This document shows, piece after piece, positions 1 through 7,859 of a DNA stretch of 64,000 nt. A program made the translations under genes and the position numbers. Source of the stretch: Paenibacillus sp. URB8-2 (GTDB lineage: Bacteria; Bacillota; Bacilli; Paenibacillales; Paenibacillaceae); NCBI RefSeq assembly GCF_013393385.1, contig NZ_AP023239.1, positions 4,836,001 through 4,900,000 of the forward strand. Reading direction: 5' to 3'. The notes beneath the pieces are model-generated. The model was not told the origin of the DNA. It searched no databases and was given only the letters and a program-made list of their open reading frames with translations. Positions within the stretch are counted from its first letter, which is position 1, and every line of letters starts with the position of its first letter.

Positions 1-1178
1 TCGGTCACCTGATTTCCTTCCTGGGCAGTTCGATTACGATGGTCATTCTGCCCGTGCTCGTTTATTCGCTGACAGGGTCTACCACCACCATGGGCATCGT
101 CATGGCCGTGTATATGCTGCCCAATGTGCTGATGCTCCCTTTCGCCGGACATATTGTCGACAGAGTTGACCGGGTCAAAATCATGCTGCTCGCGGATATC
201 CTGCGGTTTCTGATTATGACGGGAACAGCCGTCCTCGCGCTTGCGGATCTGCTGAGCATCCCCCTTCTGCTCGTGCTGGTCGGAGGATACGGGATGCTGG
301 ACGGTCTGTTCCAGCCCGCATATGCCGCGGTCCGCGCTTCCGTATTCACGCCCGATATCCGTATCGCCGCCAACTCCTTGTCCCAAATAACGACCCAGGC
401 GGTGCGCCTGATCGGTCCCGCGCTGGGCGGTCTGCTCATTACGCATTGGTCGGCAGGCTTCGGTTTCGGCATTGACGCTTTCACTTACCTGAGCTCCATG
501 GTCTGTCTGCTGTATCTTCGTAAGGCTCTTGGGCATCGGTCCCAGGCAAAGGAAACAACCCTCCGGCACTCTGTTCACTGGAAGGACGACTTCAAGGAAG
601 GCATCGCGATTCTGCGCGGCCATCCGTGGCTGTGGATTACCATACTGGCCTTTTGTTTTATCAACATCTGCTTCACTGGCGTAACGAGCGTGTTGATTCC
701 CTGGCTGTTCAAAGTGCATCACGGCTGGGAGCCTTATCTGTACGGGCTTGCTGTAACCTTTTCGGGGGTGGGCGCCATTATCGCAGGCCTGCTGCTCGGA
801 ATGAGGAACGAATGGAAAAATCGAGGGCTTATCGCTTACGGCGGCGCCCTGATCAGCGGACTGGCGCTGCTCTCGCTCAGCTTTGCGCCTACCGCTGGAG
901 CCGCCATCGCGCTGTTCGCTCTGGAGGGCTTCGGCATCATGCTCTTTTCGATGATCTGGGAAATCAGCCTGCAGGATCTAGTGCCTCAGGAGGCGTTCGG
1001 ACGCGTGGCGAGTCTGGATATGATGGGTTCCTTCGCGCTGCTGCCGATCGGCTATATCGTTGTGGGCTGGACGGCCGATTGGATCGGAGGCATTGCGACC
1101 ATCGCCATTTTCGCCGGGCTCGGCATATCCGCCATACTTCTGGTGCTGTGTATTCCTTCCATCCGGCGGTTTCAGTAA
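1..1178 (+). CDS. MFS transporter, 5' end cut by the window
   Basis: Major facilitator superfamily permease of unknown substrate. The frame is open from base 3, so the true start lies outside the window; the first visible residues (GHLISFLG) already belong to transmembrane helix 1. The signature between TM2 and TM3 (FAGHIVDRVDRVK) matches the MFS loop motif G-x-x-x-D-R-x-x-R. About eleven hydrophobic segments are visible, consistent with a 12-TM protein of roughly 400 residues, of the MDR/enterobactin-exporter-like group. It ends with TAA at 1176-1178 and is followed in the same frame by another short open stretch. The efflux role is inferred from the family. Confidence 0.85.
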   Translation, partial: GHLISFLGSSITMVILPVLVYSLTGSTTTMGIVMAVYMLPNVLMLPFAGHIVDRVDRVKIMLLADILRFLIMTGTAVLALADLLSIPLLLVLVGGYGMLDGLFQPAYAAVRASVFTPDIRIAANSLSQITTQAVRLIGPALGGLLITHWSAGFGFGIDAFTYLSSMVCLLYLRKALGHRSQAKETTLRHSVHWKDDFKEGIAILRGHPWLWITILAFCFINICFTGVTSVLIPWLFKVHHGWEPYLYGLAVTFSGVGAIIAGLLLGMRNEWKNRGLIAYGGALISGLALLSLSFAPTAGAAIALFALEGFGIMLFSMIWEISLQDLVPQEAFGRVASLDMMGSFALLPIGYIVVGWTADWIGGIATIAIFAGLGISAILLVLCIPSIRRFQ

Positions 1179-1262
1179 GAGGGAGCGGTTATTCGGAGCA
1201 AATTCGAGGATCTGTTGTATTACGGAATGACCAAGGCAGATTATGAACATATCAGCGGGTAA
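1179..1262 (+). other. Short in-frame open stretch after the MFS stop
   Basis: Right after the MFS stop codon the same frame stays open for 27 codons to a TAA at 1260-1262. It encodes a protein-like peptide containing KFEDLLYYGMTKADYEHIS, with no usable start codon or ribosome site at its head. It looks like the end of a decayed or truncated gene. I do not recognise the parent family. Confidence 0.3.
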
Positions 1263-1265
1263 GTA

Positions 1266-1420
1266 AGAAGAAACGGCTTCGCCGTCCTCTGGAAGAGGAA
1301 GGCATCCGTTTCTCGTAAAAATATCAGGTTAAGGATAAGCGCGAAGCTTATACTTTCTGATATTTCAAGAAGAAACGGTACCATCCTCTAGGGGACGGTA
1401 CCGTTTTTCGTGAAAATATA
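1266..1420. repeat. Dispersed multi-hairpin intergenic repeat, copy A
   Basis: Fullest copy of a repeat seen four times in the window. It is built of inverted-repeat modules: AGAAACGG (1269-1276) with CCGTTTCT (1306-1313); AAATATCAG (1319-1327) with CTGATATTT (1357-1365), enclosing ATAAGC/GCTTAT (1335-1340, 1346-1351); and AAACGGTACC (1373-1382) with GGTACCGTTT (1397-1406). It sits between convergent genes. It has no coding potential, and no transposase is associated with it. Confidence 0.8.
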
Positions 1421-1469
1421 GGGCATGCGCCCTCTTTTTATGCATCCATCGTTATTTTACCAGTCTTCG

Positions 1470-2261
1470 TTATTTTACCAGCACGGCGGCAAAATCCTTG
1501 ATCACATCGGCCAGCTGCTCGGGTTCTTCAAACAGGCTCATATGGCCTGCCCGGGCAATGACCGTCTTCGTTACGTTCGGTTTGTCCGCGGTAAAGGTCT
1601 TCTCCATCGGGACAAGGCCGTCCTTCTCCCCCGCCACAAGCAGCACCGGCAGCCCGCTGGCAGAGATCACATCACGCCGGTCGGGTCGTTCCCGCATCGC
1701 CAAAGCGGCTCCCACCGCGCCCTGAGGCGGCGTCTTATAGCCGATTTCCCTGACCCGCTGCAGCAGCTCCGGCGAGGACGTGGCCGTCTCCGGCGCAAAC
1801 AGTCCCGGCACGAACCCGTCCACGAAGTCCGTAATGCCCTGCGACTGGATGGCAGCGACAGCCTTAAGCCGCTTTTCTCTCGCCTCATCGCTGTCCGGGT
1901 ATCCCGTGGAATGGATCAGACCAAATGCGTTCAGGCGCGAGCCGTACCGCTGCACGAACGAAAGGGTGACATAACCGCCCAGCGAGTGGCCAAGCAGCGT
2001 AACCTTGGGAATGTCCAGCGCATCCAGCAGACACAAAACGTCATCGGCCATTTGTTCGATAGTGTACGCGCCAAGCGGCGCGTCCGAAGAACCATGCCCA
2101 CGCAGGTCGGGGGCAATGACGCGGTAACTTCCGCTCAAAATCGGAATGACCTTCTCCCAGTATTCCGCGCTGCCGCAGAAACCATGAAGCAGGACAAGAA
2201 CTTCACCCTGCCCTTGATCGCTGTAACAAATGGGGCTTCCTTCACAACGCACCGTTTCCAT
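1470..2261 (-). CDS. Alpha/beta hydrolase
   Basis: Alpha/beta-hydrolase fold enzyme of 263 residues, probably an esterase/lipase-like hydrolase; the substrate cannot be told. The oxyanion region HGFCG lies near residue 26, the nucleophile elbow is GHSLGG with Ser93, and the C-terminal part carries AGEKDGLVP (acid) and AGHMSLFEEPE (catalytic His). The ATG at 2261 is chosen because AAGGAGG lies 6 bases upstream; a longer reading to 2306 lacks such a site. Convergent with the MFS gene across repeat copy A. Confidence 0.85.
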   Translation of the reverse strand: METVRCEGSPICYSDQGQGEVLVLLHGFCGSAEYWEKVIPILSGSYRVIAPDLRGHGSSDAPLGAYTIEQMADDVLCLLDALDIPKVTLLGHSLGGYVTLSFVQRYGSRLNAFGLIHSTGYPDSDEAREKRLKAVAAIQSQGITDFVDGFVPGLFAPETATSSPELLQRVREIGYKTPPQGAVGAALAMRERPDRRDVISASGLPVLLVAGEKDGLVPMEKTFTADKPNVTKTVIARAGHMSLFEEPEQLADVIKDFAAVLVK

Positions 2262-2339
2262 GACAGCCTCCTTCTTTCTTCTTATATGTACCTGATCGGT
2301 AATCATTATTTAAGCCAATTGGACAAAATTGAAACGCGT

Positions 2340-2870
2340 TCAACGGGAGATCCCGAATCCCGCCGCCGCTGCGGCGGCAATTGTTCCGGCCATGCCCATC
2401 ACCCGGTGCAGTGGCGTTGTCTGAAGTGTCCTGTACGGCTTCGGTCCGTTCGCGTCGACGACAGCGGCCAGGCTGTAATGACCTACTGCGGGTAGAATCA
2501 GTCCTACGGATTTGGCCGGGTGCAGCGGTTCCATGGAGACGAAATAATGACCGACGGCCGCGTGCGGACCGAGGCAGGCATCTATGGCAATGACGACATG
2601 CTCCAATGAGATTTCTGCAATTCTGTTCGTCAGGTTATTTGCATCGCAAGGGGATGGCAGCGTGCCGATCACATGGGGAAACCCATATTCCAGCAGCCGG
2701 CTTCCCGTCAACGGTCCAAGCGAATCTCCGGTTGACCGGTCCGTACCGACGCACAGGAAGGTAACCTCATCCGGTGTATGCAGTTCCCGAATTTCCCGAA
2801 AGAAAGCGGTCAGGCTGCCGGCATCCATCTTTCGCTTCCGGCCTCCCGGCCCTTGTTCCCTGATTGCCAT
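2340..2870 (-). CDS. yyaC: Spore protein YyaC (DUF1256 family)
   Basis: Member of the YyaC sporulation family, which resembles the germination protease Gpr fold. Key family stretches are visible: CVGTDRSTGDSLGP near residue 40, GTLPSPCDANNL, and AIDACLG followed by a C-terminal glycine/alanine-rich segment. The product is 176 residues, the usual length. The start at 2870 follows an AAAGGGGG ribosome site about 10 bases away. This gene is found in spore formers, so it supports the organism assignment. Its exact biochemical role is not established. Confidence 0.85.
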   Translation of the reverse strand: MAIREQGPGGRKRKMDAGSLTAFFREIRELHTPDEVTFLCVGTDRSTGDSLGPLTGSRLLEYGFPHVIGTLPSPCDANNLTNRIAEISLEHVVIAIDACLGPHAAVGHYFVSMEPLHPAKSVGLILPAVGHYSLAAVVDANGPKPYRTLQTTPLHRVMGMAGTIAAAAAAGFGISR

Positions 2871-3014
2871 GCCCTGCGTTTCCCCCTTTGATAATGAAAT
2901 TTTTGTTCCATCCATTCTACAATAAATTAATTTCGGGGACAAAATATGGTGTCTGCGGCGTTAACCATGGTAAAATACATAGATTAATGCGCAGAAAGGA
3001 TGAACGCGAACATC

Positions 3015-3236
3015 ATGGATTTATCGAACCCGACCCAGAGCAATGTCGAATATATGATCGAGTGCATCAAGACCAAGCTGAAAATGGCCAGCGCCGCCGC
3101 GATGCAGTCTTCCGCCTTCTCGCTGGACAAATATGAGGATATCCGGGACATTTACGAAGTCGTTATGGACAGCGACCGGCTCAGCATCGCTCAGGTGGAG
3201 GCTCTCGTCTCTGAACTGGGACGCTTGCGGAAGTAG
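3015..3236 (+). CDS. yfkK: DUF1128 family protein (YfkK-like)
   Basis: Small helical protein of 73 residues matching the YfkK/DUF1128 family: EYMIECIKTKLKMA at the N terminus, then a FSLDKYEDIRDIYEVV stretch and a C-terminal LVSELGRL helix. Function unknown in all members. Two in-frame ATGs exist (3000 and 3015). The first abuts the AGAAAGG sequence, so the second, about 14 bases downstream and in line with family N termini, is preferred. It stands alone between yyaC (divergent) and the pirin gene (convergent). Confidence 0.8.
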   Translation: MDLSNPTQSNVEYMIECIKTKLKMASAAAMQSSAFSLDKYEDIRDIYEVVMDSDRLSIAQVEALVSELGRLRK

Positions 3237-3255
3237 GAACTCTCTGCAGTGAACA

Positions 3256-3305
3256 AGGCCCCTTGTGATCGATCCGTGAAAATCGGGGTCGATCACAAGG
3301 GGCCT
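3256..3305. terminator. Shared hairpin between convergent yfkK and pirin genes
   Basis: A perfect 17-bp inverted repeat (AGGCCCCTTGTGATCGA at 3256-3272 and its complement at 3289-3305) with a 16-base loop lies between the stops of two convergent genes. The T-runs that follow are weak, so it probably serves both directions through stem strength. Confidence 0.7.
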
Positions 3306-3339
3306 GTATTCGTTTCGATCTTATTTTTCCGATCCTATG

Positions 3340-4059
3340 TCAAGGAAGATCGATTAAGATAAGCTCCGCATTGCCTTCGCTGCTCATTCCCTTAATCTTC
3401 AGATCGCAGCATTTGCGGATGCGAGCCGCATCGCCGGGTCTTAAGTGGAAATGACCGTCCGAGCAATGAATTTCCGCGTGGCCGTCCATCAGAAACACAT
3501 GGGTGCGCCGTTCCTCCGTCTGCGGGTAGGTGAGCTCCCTGCCGGTCGCAAGCGTTGCCAGATAAACGACGGCATTCTCATGGACGGCCAGGGCGCCGTC
3601 GGCTCCGTTCCCGGCAGCTACGGGAAGTAGGGTGTTTCGCCTAGAATCCGGCGGAAAATATTTGGCATCCCACTTGGGTGGAAGTCCCGCCCGATTCGGC
3701 AGCAGCCAAATTTGCAGGAACCGTACATTTTCCGTCTCGGACGGGTTCGTCTCCGAATGGCTGATCCCCGTTCCCGCGCTCATCACCTGAACCGAGCCCG
3801 CCTGAAGATCGGCCTTGTTGCCAAGGTTATCCTCGTGCCGCAGTATCCCCGATACGACATAGGTTATAATTTCCAAATCGTGATGGGGATGCCTGTGCAT
3901 GCCCTGCTTTGGCTTAAGCTCATTTTCGTTATGCGCCAGCAGACAGCCGAAATGGGCGTTGCTGGGATCGTCATAATCGGCAAAAGAAAAGCTGAATTCA
4001 CTGTGTATCCACTCTCTATTCGAAGTGTGCCTTTCCGCGGATGTCACCACTTTAATCAT
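3340..4059 (-). CDS. Pirin family protein
   Basis: Bicupin protein of the pirin family (239 residues), similar to YhhW/YhaK types, some of which have quercetin 2,3-dioxygenase activity. The metal site is intact: His57 and His59 in RHPHHDLE, His101 and Glu103 in GISHSETNPSE. RHEDNLG near residue 74 is also typical. GGAGGTG lies about 8 bases before the ATG. It is monocistronic, with its 3' end at a shared terminator. The substrate is unknown. Confidence 0.88.
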   Translation of the reverse strand: MIKVVTSAERHTSNREWIHSEFSFSFADYDDPSNAHFGCLLAHNENELKPKQGMHRHPHHDLEIITYVVSGILRHEDNLGNKADLQAGSVQVMSAGTGISHSETNPSETENVRFLQIWLLPNRAGLPPKWDAKYFPPDSRRNTLLPVAAGNGADGALAVHENAVVYLATLATGRELTYPQTEERRTHVFLMDGHAEIHCSDGHFHLRPGDAARIRKCCDLKIKGMSSEGNAELILIDLP

Positions 4060-4191
4060 AATTTACGCACCTCCAAAGATGTAAGAAGCTCCCCTTGGCC
4101 TTCGGCAAGGGCAAACCTTTGAATCTAGTAAATAGGCGCTTTAATTATGTATTTTTTACCCGATCCGTGTCTGGCTCAATCACGCTTCCCT

Positions 4192-5193
4192 TCATATTAG
4201 TTCAAGTTTGAACACCGTTTCCGCACGGCCGACATGCATGCCCTCGTCATTCTCGATATCGCTTGGGAAGGCAGCCTCCAGCTTTCTTAGCGTCGCCCGG
4301 TTGCCATAACCGATCTGCTCCAAAATGCTGCGCACAATCAGCCCCCATTCTTCCTCCGAGCCGTCCAGTATTTTAAAGGCAAATCCAAGACGCTCGTTTC
4401 GCAGCCCGAAGCAGTATACTCCCTTGAAACCGCCTTTGGCTATAATATTGCCGTCCTCAAGCAGCAGAGAATCCAGCCGTCCGTGTCCGGCCACCATCTC
4501 CGGATGGGCATGCATGGACGATGTAATCAGCTTTACCGCCTCTCTCGTCGCGATATCTTCGATCAGTTCGGGGCAGGAGAGCTTTAAATAGGCATGAGCC
4601 AGTCCCGTCAAAGGCAGCGCGAACACCGGCAACCCGCATCCGTCCGTTCCCAAGCTGATGTCTTTTGGGGACAGGCCGGCCATGTAAGCGACCGTTTGAA
4701 GAACCTCCCGCTGAACCGGATGGTCCGGCTTCGCGTATCCTTCCAGCGGCAGCGCCTTTAATTTGCTGTAAGACAGCAGCCCCAGATGCTTGCCGGAGCA
4801 GTTATGGTACAGCTTCCGCTTGCCCTTGCCGCGGACTGCCTCCTCGCGGCTGCCTTCATCAAGCGGATAGCTGGAAGCGCAGATCATGCAATTTTCCGTG
4901 ATGCCCGTCTTGGCGGAAATGCTCTCCAGCGCTTGAAGATGATAGCCCTCTCCGCGGTGCGAGGCGGTCATCAGGGCGATTTCGGCCGCGCTCAGACCGT
5001 ACTTGCCGGCAATTCCGCCGCGTATGCCCGGGATCGCCTGCAGCGGCTTGGCCGAAGAACGGGTGAAGGACACAAAGCCGGGGTCCCCCGCATAGCCTTT
5101 TAACACGCCGTTCTCCCCCACCATTGCAATGTGCCCGCTGTGGGCGCATTCCATCAGATTGGCCCGATACTCTTTTACCAAAACCGTCTCCAT
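4192..5193 (-). CDS. L-asparaginase, ReAV/asparaginase II type
   Basis: Asparaginase II family (class 3, Rhizobium etli ReAV type), expected to hydrolyse L-asparagine to aspartate and ammonia. 333 residues. The class motifs are present: SSAKP (46-50), SHRGE (78-82), NCSGKH (131-136) and TDGCGLP (183-189). By comparison with ReAV, Cys132, Lys135 and Cys186 would bind zinc, and Ser46/47 and Ser78 would be the nucleophilic serines. The start follows AGAGGAG. No signal peptide, so cytoplasmic. This class is unrelated to the common AnsA/AnsB enzymes. Confidence 0.85.
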   Translation of the reverse strand: METVLVKEYRANLMECAHSGHIAMVGENGVLKGYAGDPGFVSFTRSSAKPLQAIPGIRGGIAGKYGLSAAEIALMTASHRGEGYHLQALESISAKTGITENCMICASSYPLDEGSREEAVRGKGKRKLYHNCSGKHLGLLSYSKLKALPLEGYAKPDHPVQREVLQTVAYMAGLSPKDISLGTDGCGLPVFALPLTGLAHAYLKLSCPELIEDIATREAVKLITSSMHAHPEMVAGHGRLDSLLLEDGNIIAKGGFKGVYCFGLRNERLGFAFKILDGSEEEWGLIVRSILEQIGYGNRATLRKLEAAFPSDIENDEGMHVGRAETVFKLELI

Positions 5194-5486
5194 GCTGGTC
5201 TCTCCTCTTTCTCTATGTGGTTTCCTATTATTAGTGAATAGTATTGAAAGTTATTAATGCATCATTTTGAAAGAACTATATAATCTAGCAGGCAAAAGAC
5301 GCCGTTTGTAAAGGTTCAAAAAGGACGGTTTACTCTATATATTAGCGTGCGTTCATTCCGTTTCCTCAGTTATCCTTCACCAATCTTTCCCGTACGCTTC
5401 CGCTGTTTCAGCACATTCGCCCAAGTTTATATACGAAGTAAGATGAACTCATCGTACTACGATTTCCAAACAAAGGAGGCGATCGT

Positions 5487-5744
5487 ATGTGGGGAATCAT
5501 CATCAGCATCGTGATGGCAATCGTCATCGGCATTATAGGTGATGCTATAGCCGGAGGCGATATGCCCGGCGGAATCATCGGCTCGATGGTTGCAGGATTA
5601 ATCGGCGCTTGGCTGGGAGCATACTTATTCGGCGGCTTTGGCCCTGTGATCGGTAATTTCGCCGTCATTCCGGCAATTATCGGTACCATGCTGTTCATAT
5701 TTCTGCTGGGTTTGATTTCCAGACTGCTGCGACGCGCCACCTGA
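5487..5744 (+). CDS. GlsB/YeaQ/YmgE family stress membrane protein
   Basis: Small membrane protein of 85 residues with three hydrophobic, glycine-rich segments, typical of the transglycosylase-associated GlsB/YeaQ family, which is commonly part of the general stress response in Firmicutes. AAAGGAGG lies about 7 bases before the ATG. It is followed 38 bases later by the YtxH-type gene and probably co-transcribed with it. The 293-base region upstream (5194-5486) holds the promoter, but I see no convincing SigB-type site in it. Confidence 0.88.
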   Translation: MWGIIISIVMAIVIGIIGDAIAGGDMPGGIIGSMVAGLIGAWLGAYLFGGFGPVIGNFAVIPAIIGTMLFIFLLGLISRLLRRAT

Positions 5745-5782
5745 TTTTGGATTTACATTATTCTAATGAGGAGTGATTGGTG

Positions 5783-6322
5783 ATGAATAAAGCAGAAACC
5801 GAATATCCAGTACAAAGCGGCGGGACTTTTGCAAAAGGAATCTTAATCGGCGGCCTGCTCGGTGCGGCGGCGGCTCTCCTCTTTGCGCCCAAACCGGGAC
5901 GCGAAATGCGGAGCGATCTGTCCGACAAGCTGAGCCTGGCGACCGACAAAACGAAAGAGTTTTCCGGCAAGGTCAGCGACAAGACGAAAACGCTAGCTTC
6001 GACAGTCGGCGGAAAGGCGTCGGATCTGGCCAGCACCGTGACCGCCAAAGCTTCCGACTTGGCCAGCACCGTCTCGTCTAAAGCTTCCAATATCCTGACA
6101 ACCGTCAGCGACAGCAAGCAGCAAATAGCCGCCACCTTGCAGGAAACCGGAAAAGATGTTTCCGATACCGTCAGTTCCGCTTCCGCAGAGGTAAGCAAAG
6201 ACGTCAAGGATGCTTCAAAGGAGGTCGCCGATCAGGCCAAAGACGCTTCCGAGGATGTCTCCGAAGAAGCGAAGGACGCCTCGGACGAAGTCAAAGCTTC
6301 CTATAAATCGACTTCTTATTAA
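5783..6322 (+). CDS. YtxH domain protein with LEA-like tail
   Basis: 179-residue protein. The N-terminal YtxH domain has the membrane segment GGTFAKGILIGGLLGAAAAL followed by the family motif FAPKPGREMR. After it comes a long, highly charged tail of A/S/K/D/V-rich repeats: KASDLASTV-type units near residues 75-105, and KDASxEV-type units from 135 to the end. These resemble late-embryogenesis-abundant 11-mers and are predicted helical. The ATG at 5783 is 8 bases after GAGGAG; upstream in-frame TTG and GTG codons are less well placed. B. subtilis ytxH is SigB-dependent, which fits the neighbourhood. Confidence 0.85.
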   Translation: MNKAETEYPVQSGGTFAKGILIGGLLGAAAALLFAPKPGREMRSDLSDKLSLATDKTKEFSGKVSDKTKTLASTVGGKASDLASTVTAKASDLASTVSSKASNILTTVSDSKQQIAATLQETGKDVSDTVSSASAEVSKDVKDASKEVADQAKDASEDVSEEAKDASDEVKASYKSTSY

Positions 6323-6396
6323 GAAATGCGCGCATTTTTATAGTTTTCCATTTAAAGGCGCGGCCTGCTTCAAGCTTTACACTTTATCTTTACTCC

Positions 6397-6430
6397 GCCA
6401 ACAGCCAGCTGCGATCAGCTGGCTGTTGGC
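6397..6430 (+). terminator. Strong hairpin after the YtxH gene
   Basis: Perfect 15-bp stem GCCAACAGCCAGCTG / CAGCTGGCTGTTGGC with loop CGAT. There is no T-run after it, so it may act as a 3' stability element or weak terminator rather than a classical Rho-independent terminator. Confidence 0.5.
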
Positions 6431-6516
6431 ATGTATGGCGCCTCATTTCATGAACCGGAAGCGGCGGCTTCCAATTCAAATAAAGCCTGTACGGCTGGAA
6501 GAAAGCAGGGGACTTT

Positions 6517-6849
6517 ATGGGAAATCCGACTGAAAAAACGAAAACCAACGAAGTGGACGATCACCCGTTTGAACTCCGCCATGAAGTGAAGCGGCTCAAT
6601 GCCAGGCTGGACAAAATCGCCGATTCGCTGGAGAAATCGGAGTTCAAAGATATACTGGAGAATTATACCGATCCCAAAAAGCGGATCATTACGAACCTGA
6701 TGGCCGGCATTTCCCGCGGCTTGGGGTTATCGCTCGGCACATTCGTCATTCTCGGTTTACTCGGCTATATTATCAGCCTGTTCGTCAATGTGCCGGTCAT
6801 CGGCGAGTACTTGGCCGAAATCAAAAAGTACATTGATGCCAACAGCTGA
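6517..6849 (+). CDS. DUF5665 family membrane protein
   Basis: 110-residue protein of the DUF5665 type. The N terminus is charged, with an amphipathic helix (HEVKRLNARLDKIADSLEKS) and a TDPKKRIITNLMAGISRGLG junction leading into one membrane helix near residues 70-90, and a short C-terminal tail. Function unknown. It may be the last gene of the GlsB-YtxH unit. Its stop TGA lies at the joint of the first two copies of a 13-bp tandem repeat. Confidence 0.7.
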   Translation: MGNPTEKTKTNEVDDHPFELRHEVKRLNARLDKIADSLEKSEFKDILENYTDPKKRIITNLMAGISRGLGLSLGTFVILGLLGYIISLFVNVPVIGEYLAEIKKYIDANS

Positions 6850-6886
6850 TGCCAACAGCTGATGCCAACAGCTGATGCCAACAGCT
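6835..6886 (+). repeat. Four perfect copies of a 13-bp tandem repeat
   Basis: GATGCCAACAGCT is repeated exactly four times (6835, 6848, 6861, 6874). The first copy encodes the last residues DANS of the DUF5665 protein and the stop codon spans copies 1 and 2. Because the base after the array is also G-A, the stop is kept even if only one copy remains, so copy number can change without altering the protein. Confidence 0.9.
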
Positions 6887-6909
6887 GAAGCATGCCGTAC
6901 CGCAATCCA

Positions 6910-6950
6910 GCCCGCCGAAGTTCCGGATCTGACCGGGAACTTCGGCGGGC
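6910..6950 (+). terminator. Terminator of the GlsB-YtxH-DUF5665 genes
   Basis: Stem GCCCGCCGAAGTTCC (6910-6924) pairs with its complement (6936-6950) around an 11-base loop and is followed by CTTGGTTTTA. It lies between convergent transcription units, 60 bases after the DUF5665 stop. Confidence 0.75.
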
Positions 6951-7014
6951 CTTGGTTTTACGCTCAGTCTTCGAAAGGAAGCTGCGCTTCGCCATGCCAT
7001 ACTCTCCCGAACAT

Positions 7015-7063
7015 TAATAAAGGGCATGAGCCTCCTTTCAGGAGAACACATACCCTTTATTAG
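7015..7063 (-). terminator. Terminator of the sigB operon
   Basis: Inverted repeat TAATAAAGGG...CCCTTTATTA encloses a smaller inner hairpin (CTCCTTTCAGGAG). It lies 26 bases beyond the sigB stop on the minus strand. Confidence 0.7.
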
Positions 7064-7088
7064 TCAGGAAAGCCGCTTGTCCACTCCA

Positions 7089-7859
7089 TCAGTAAGAGGA
7101 ATTGGACATGATCTGCTTCAGCTTCTCGGTCGCCCGCTTCTGGATTCGCGATACGCTCATCTGCGATACACCCAGCTTCTGGGCGATTGCCCGCTGGGAC
7201 TGTCCTTCCTGGAAGGCCAGCAGCAGCACCTTCTGCTCCTGCTCCTTCAGCTGTCCAAGCGCCTGCTGAAGGTCCATACGCCGCTCTACGGTATCGTAGT
7301 CATTCGCGTCCGAGCTGATCAGTTCGCCCAGCGTTGCGCCGGTCTCTTCTTGAGACAGCGGAGAATCCAGAGAAACGTAATGATAGCATTCTCTGCCTGC
7401 AAGCACTTCGACCGTTTCCTCCACCGACAGATCCAGGTAGTGTGCGATTTCGCCCACATCCGGAGAACGCTCCAGCTTGACCGTCAGCTCGTCGATCGCC
7501 TGCTGAACCAATGCGCCTTTTTCTTTGATGCGTCTCGGAACCTGTATGTACCAGGATTTATCACGGAGAAAATTTTTCATATGCCCGATCATACTCTTCA
7601 TGGCATACGGTTCGAAAGGAATACCCAAGCTGATATCGTACTGCTGCAGAAGGCGGATGAGAGCCATCTGGCCAACCTGATACAGGTCTTCATACAAGTC
7701 GGGGCGGTTGCGGGCAATCTTCCCGGCAGCCATTTTGACCATAGGTTCATATTTTTGAATCAAAGCGGTGGCAATATCATTATCCTTGGTCTGCTGATAT
7801 TCCCAAATGAGAGAAACGGATTCGTCCATGGACTCTGGGGGAGTCACTCTTTCATTCAT
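7089..7859 (-). CDS. sigB: RNA polymerase sigma factor SigB
   Basis: Sigma factor of the SigB/SigF/SigG subfamily (256 residues) that directs the general stress regulon. Region 2 is visible at residues 25-95 (DLYQVGQMALIRLLQQYD, FEPYAMKSMIGHMKNFLRD), region 3 at 105-160, and region 4 with its helix-turn-helix at the C terminus (SQRAIAQKLGVSQMSVSRIQKRA). The start overlaps the rsbW stop by four bases (ATGA), so expression is coupled to its own anti-sigma factor. Last gene of the operon; see the promoter before rsbV. Confidence 0.95.
   Translation of the reverse strand: MNERVTPPESMDESVSLIWEYQQTKDNDIATALIQKYEPMVKMAAGKIARNRPDLYEDLYQVGQMALIRLLQQYDISLGIPFEPYAMKSMIGHMKNFLRDKSWYIQVPRRIKEKGALVQQAIDELTVKLERSPDVGEIAHYLDLSVEETVEVLAGRECYHYVSLDSPLSQEETGATLGELISSDANDYDTVERRMDLQQALGQLKEQEQKVLLLAFQEGQSQRAIAQKLGVSQMSVSRIQKRATEKLKQIMSNSSY

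Noticed and set aside
5194..5486. SigB promoter before the GlsB gene
   Set aside because: GTTT-containing stretches occur (near 5308 and 5425), but none has a GGGT-type -10 at the right distance.
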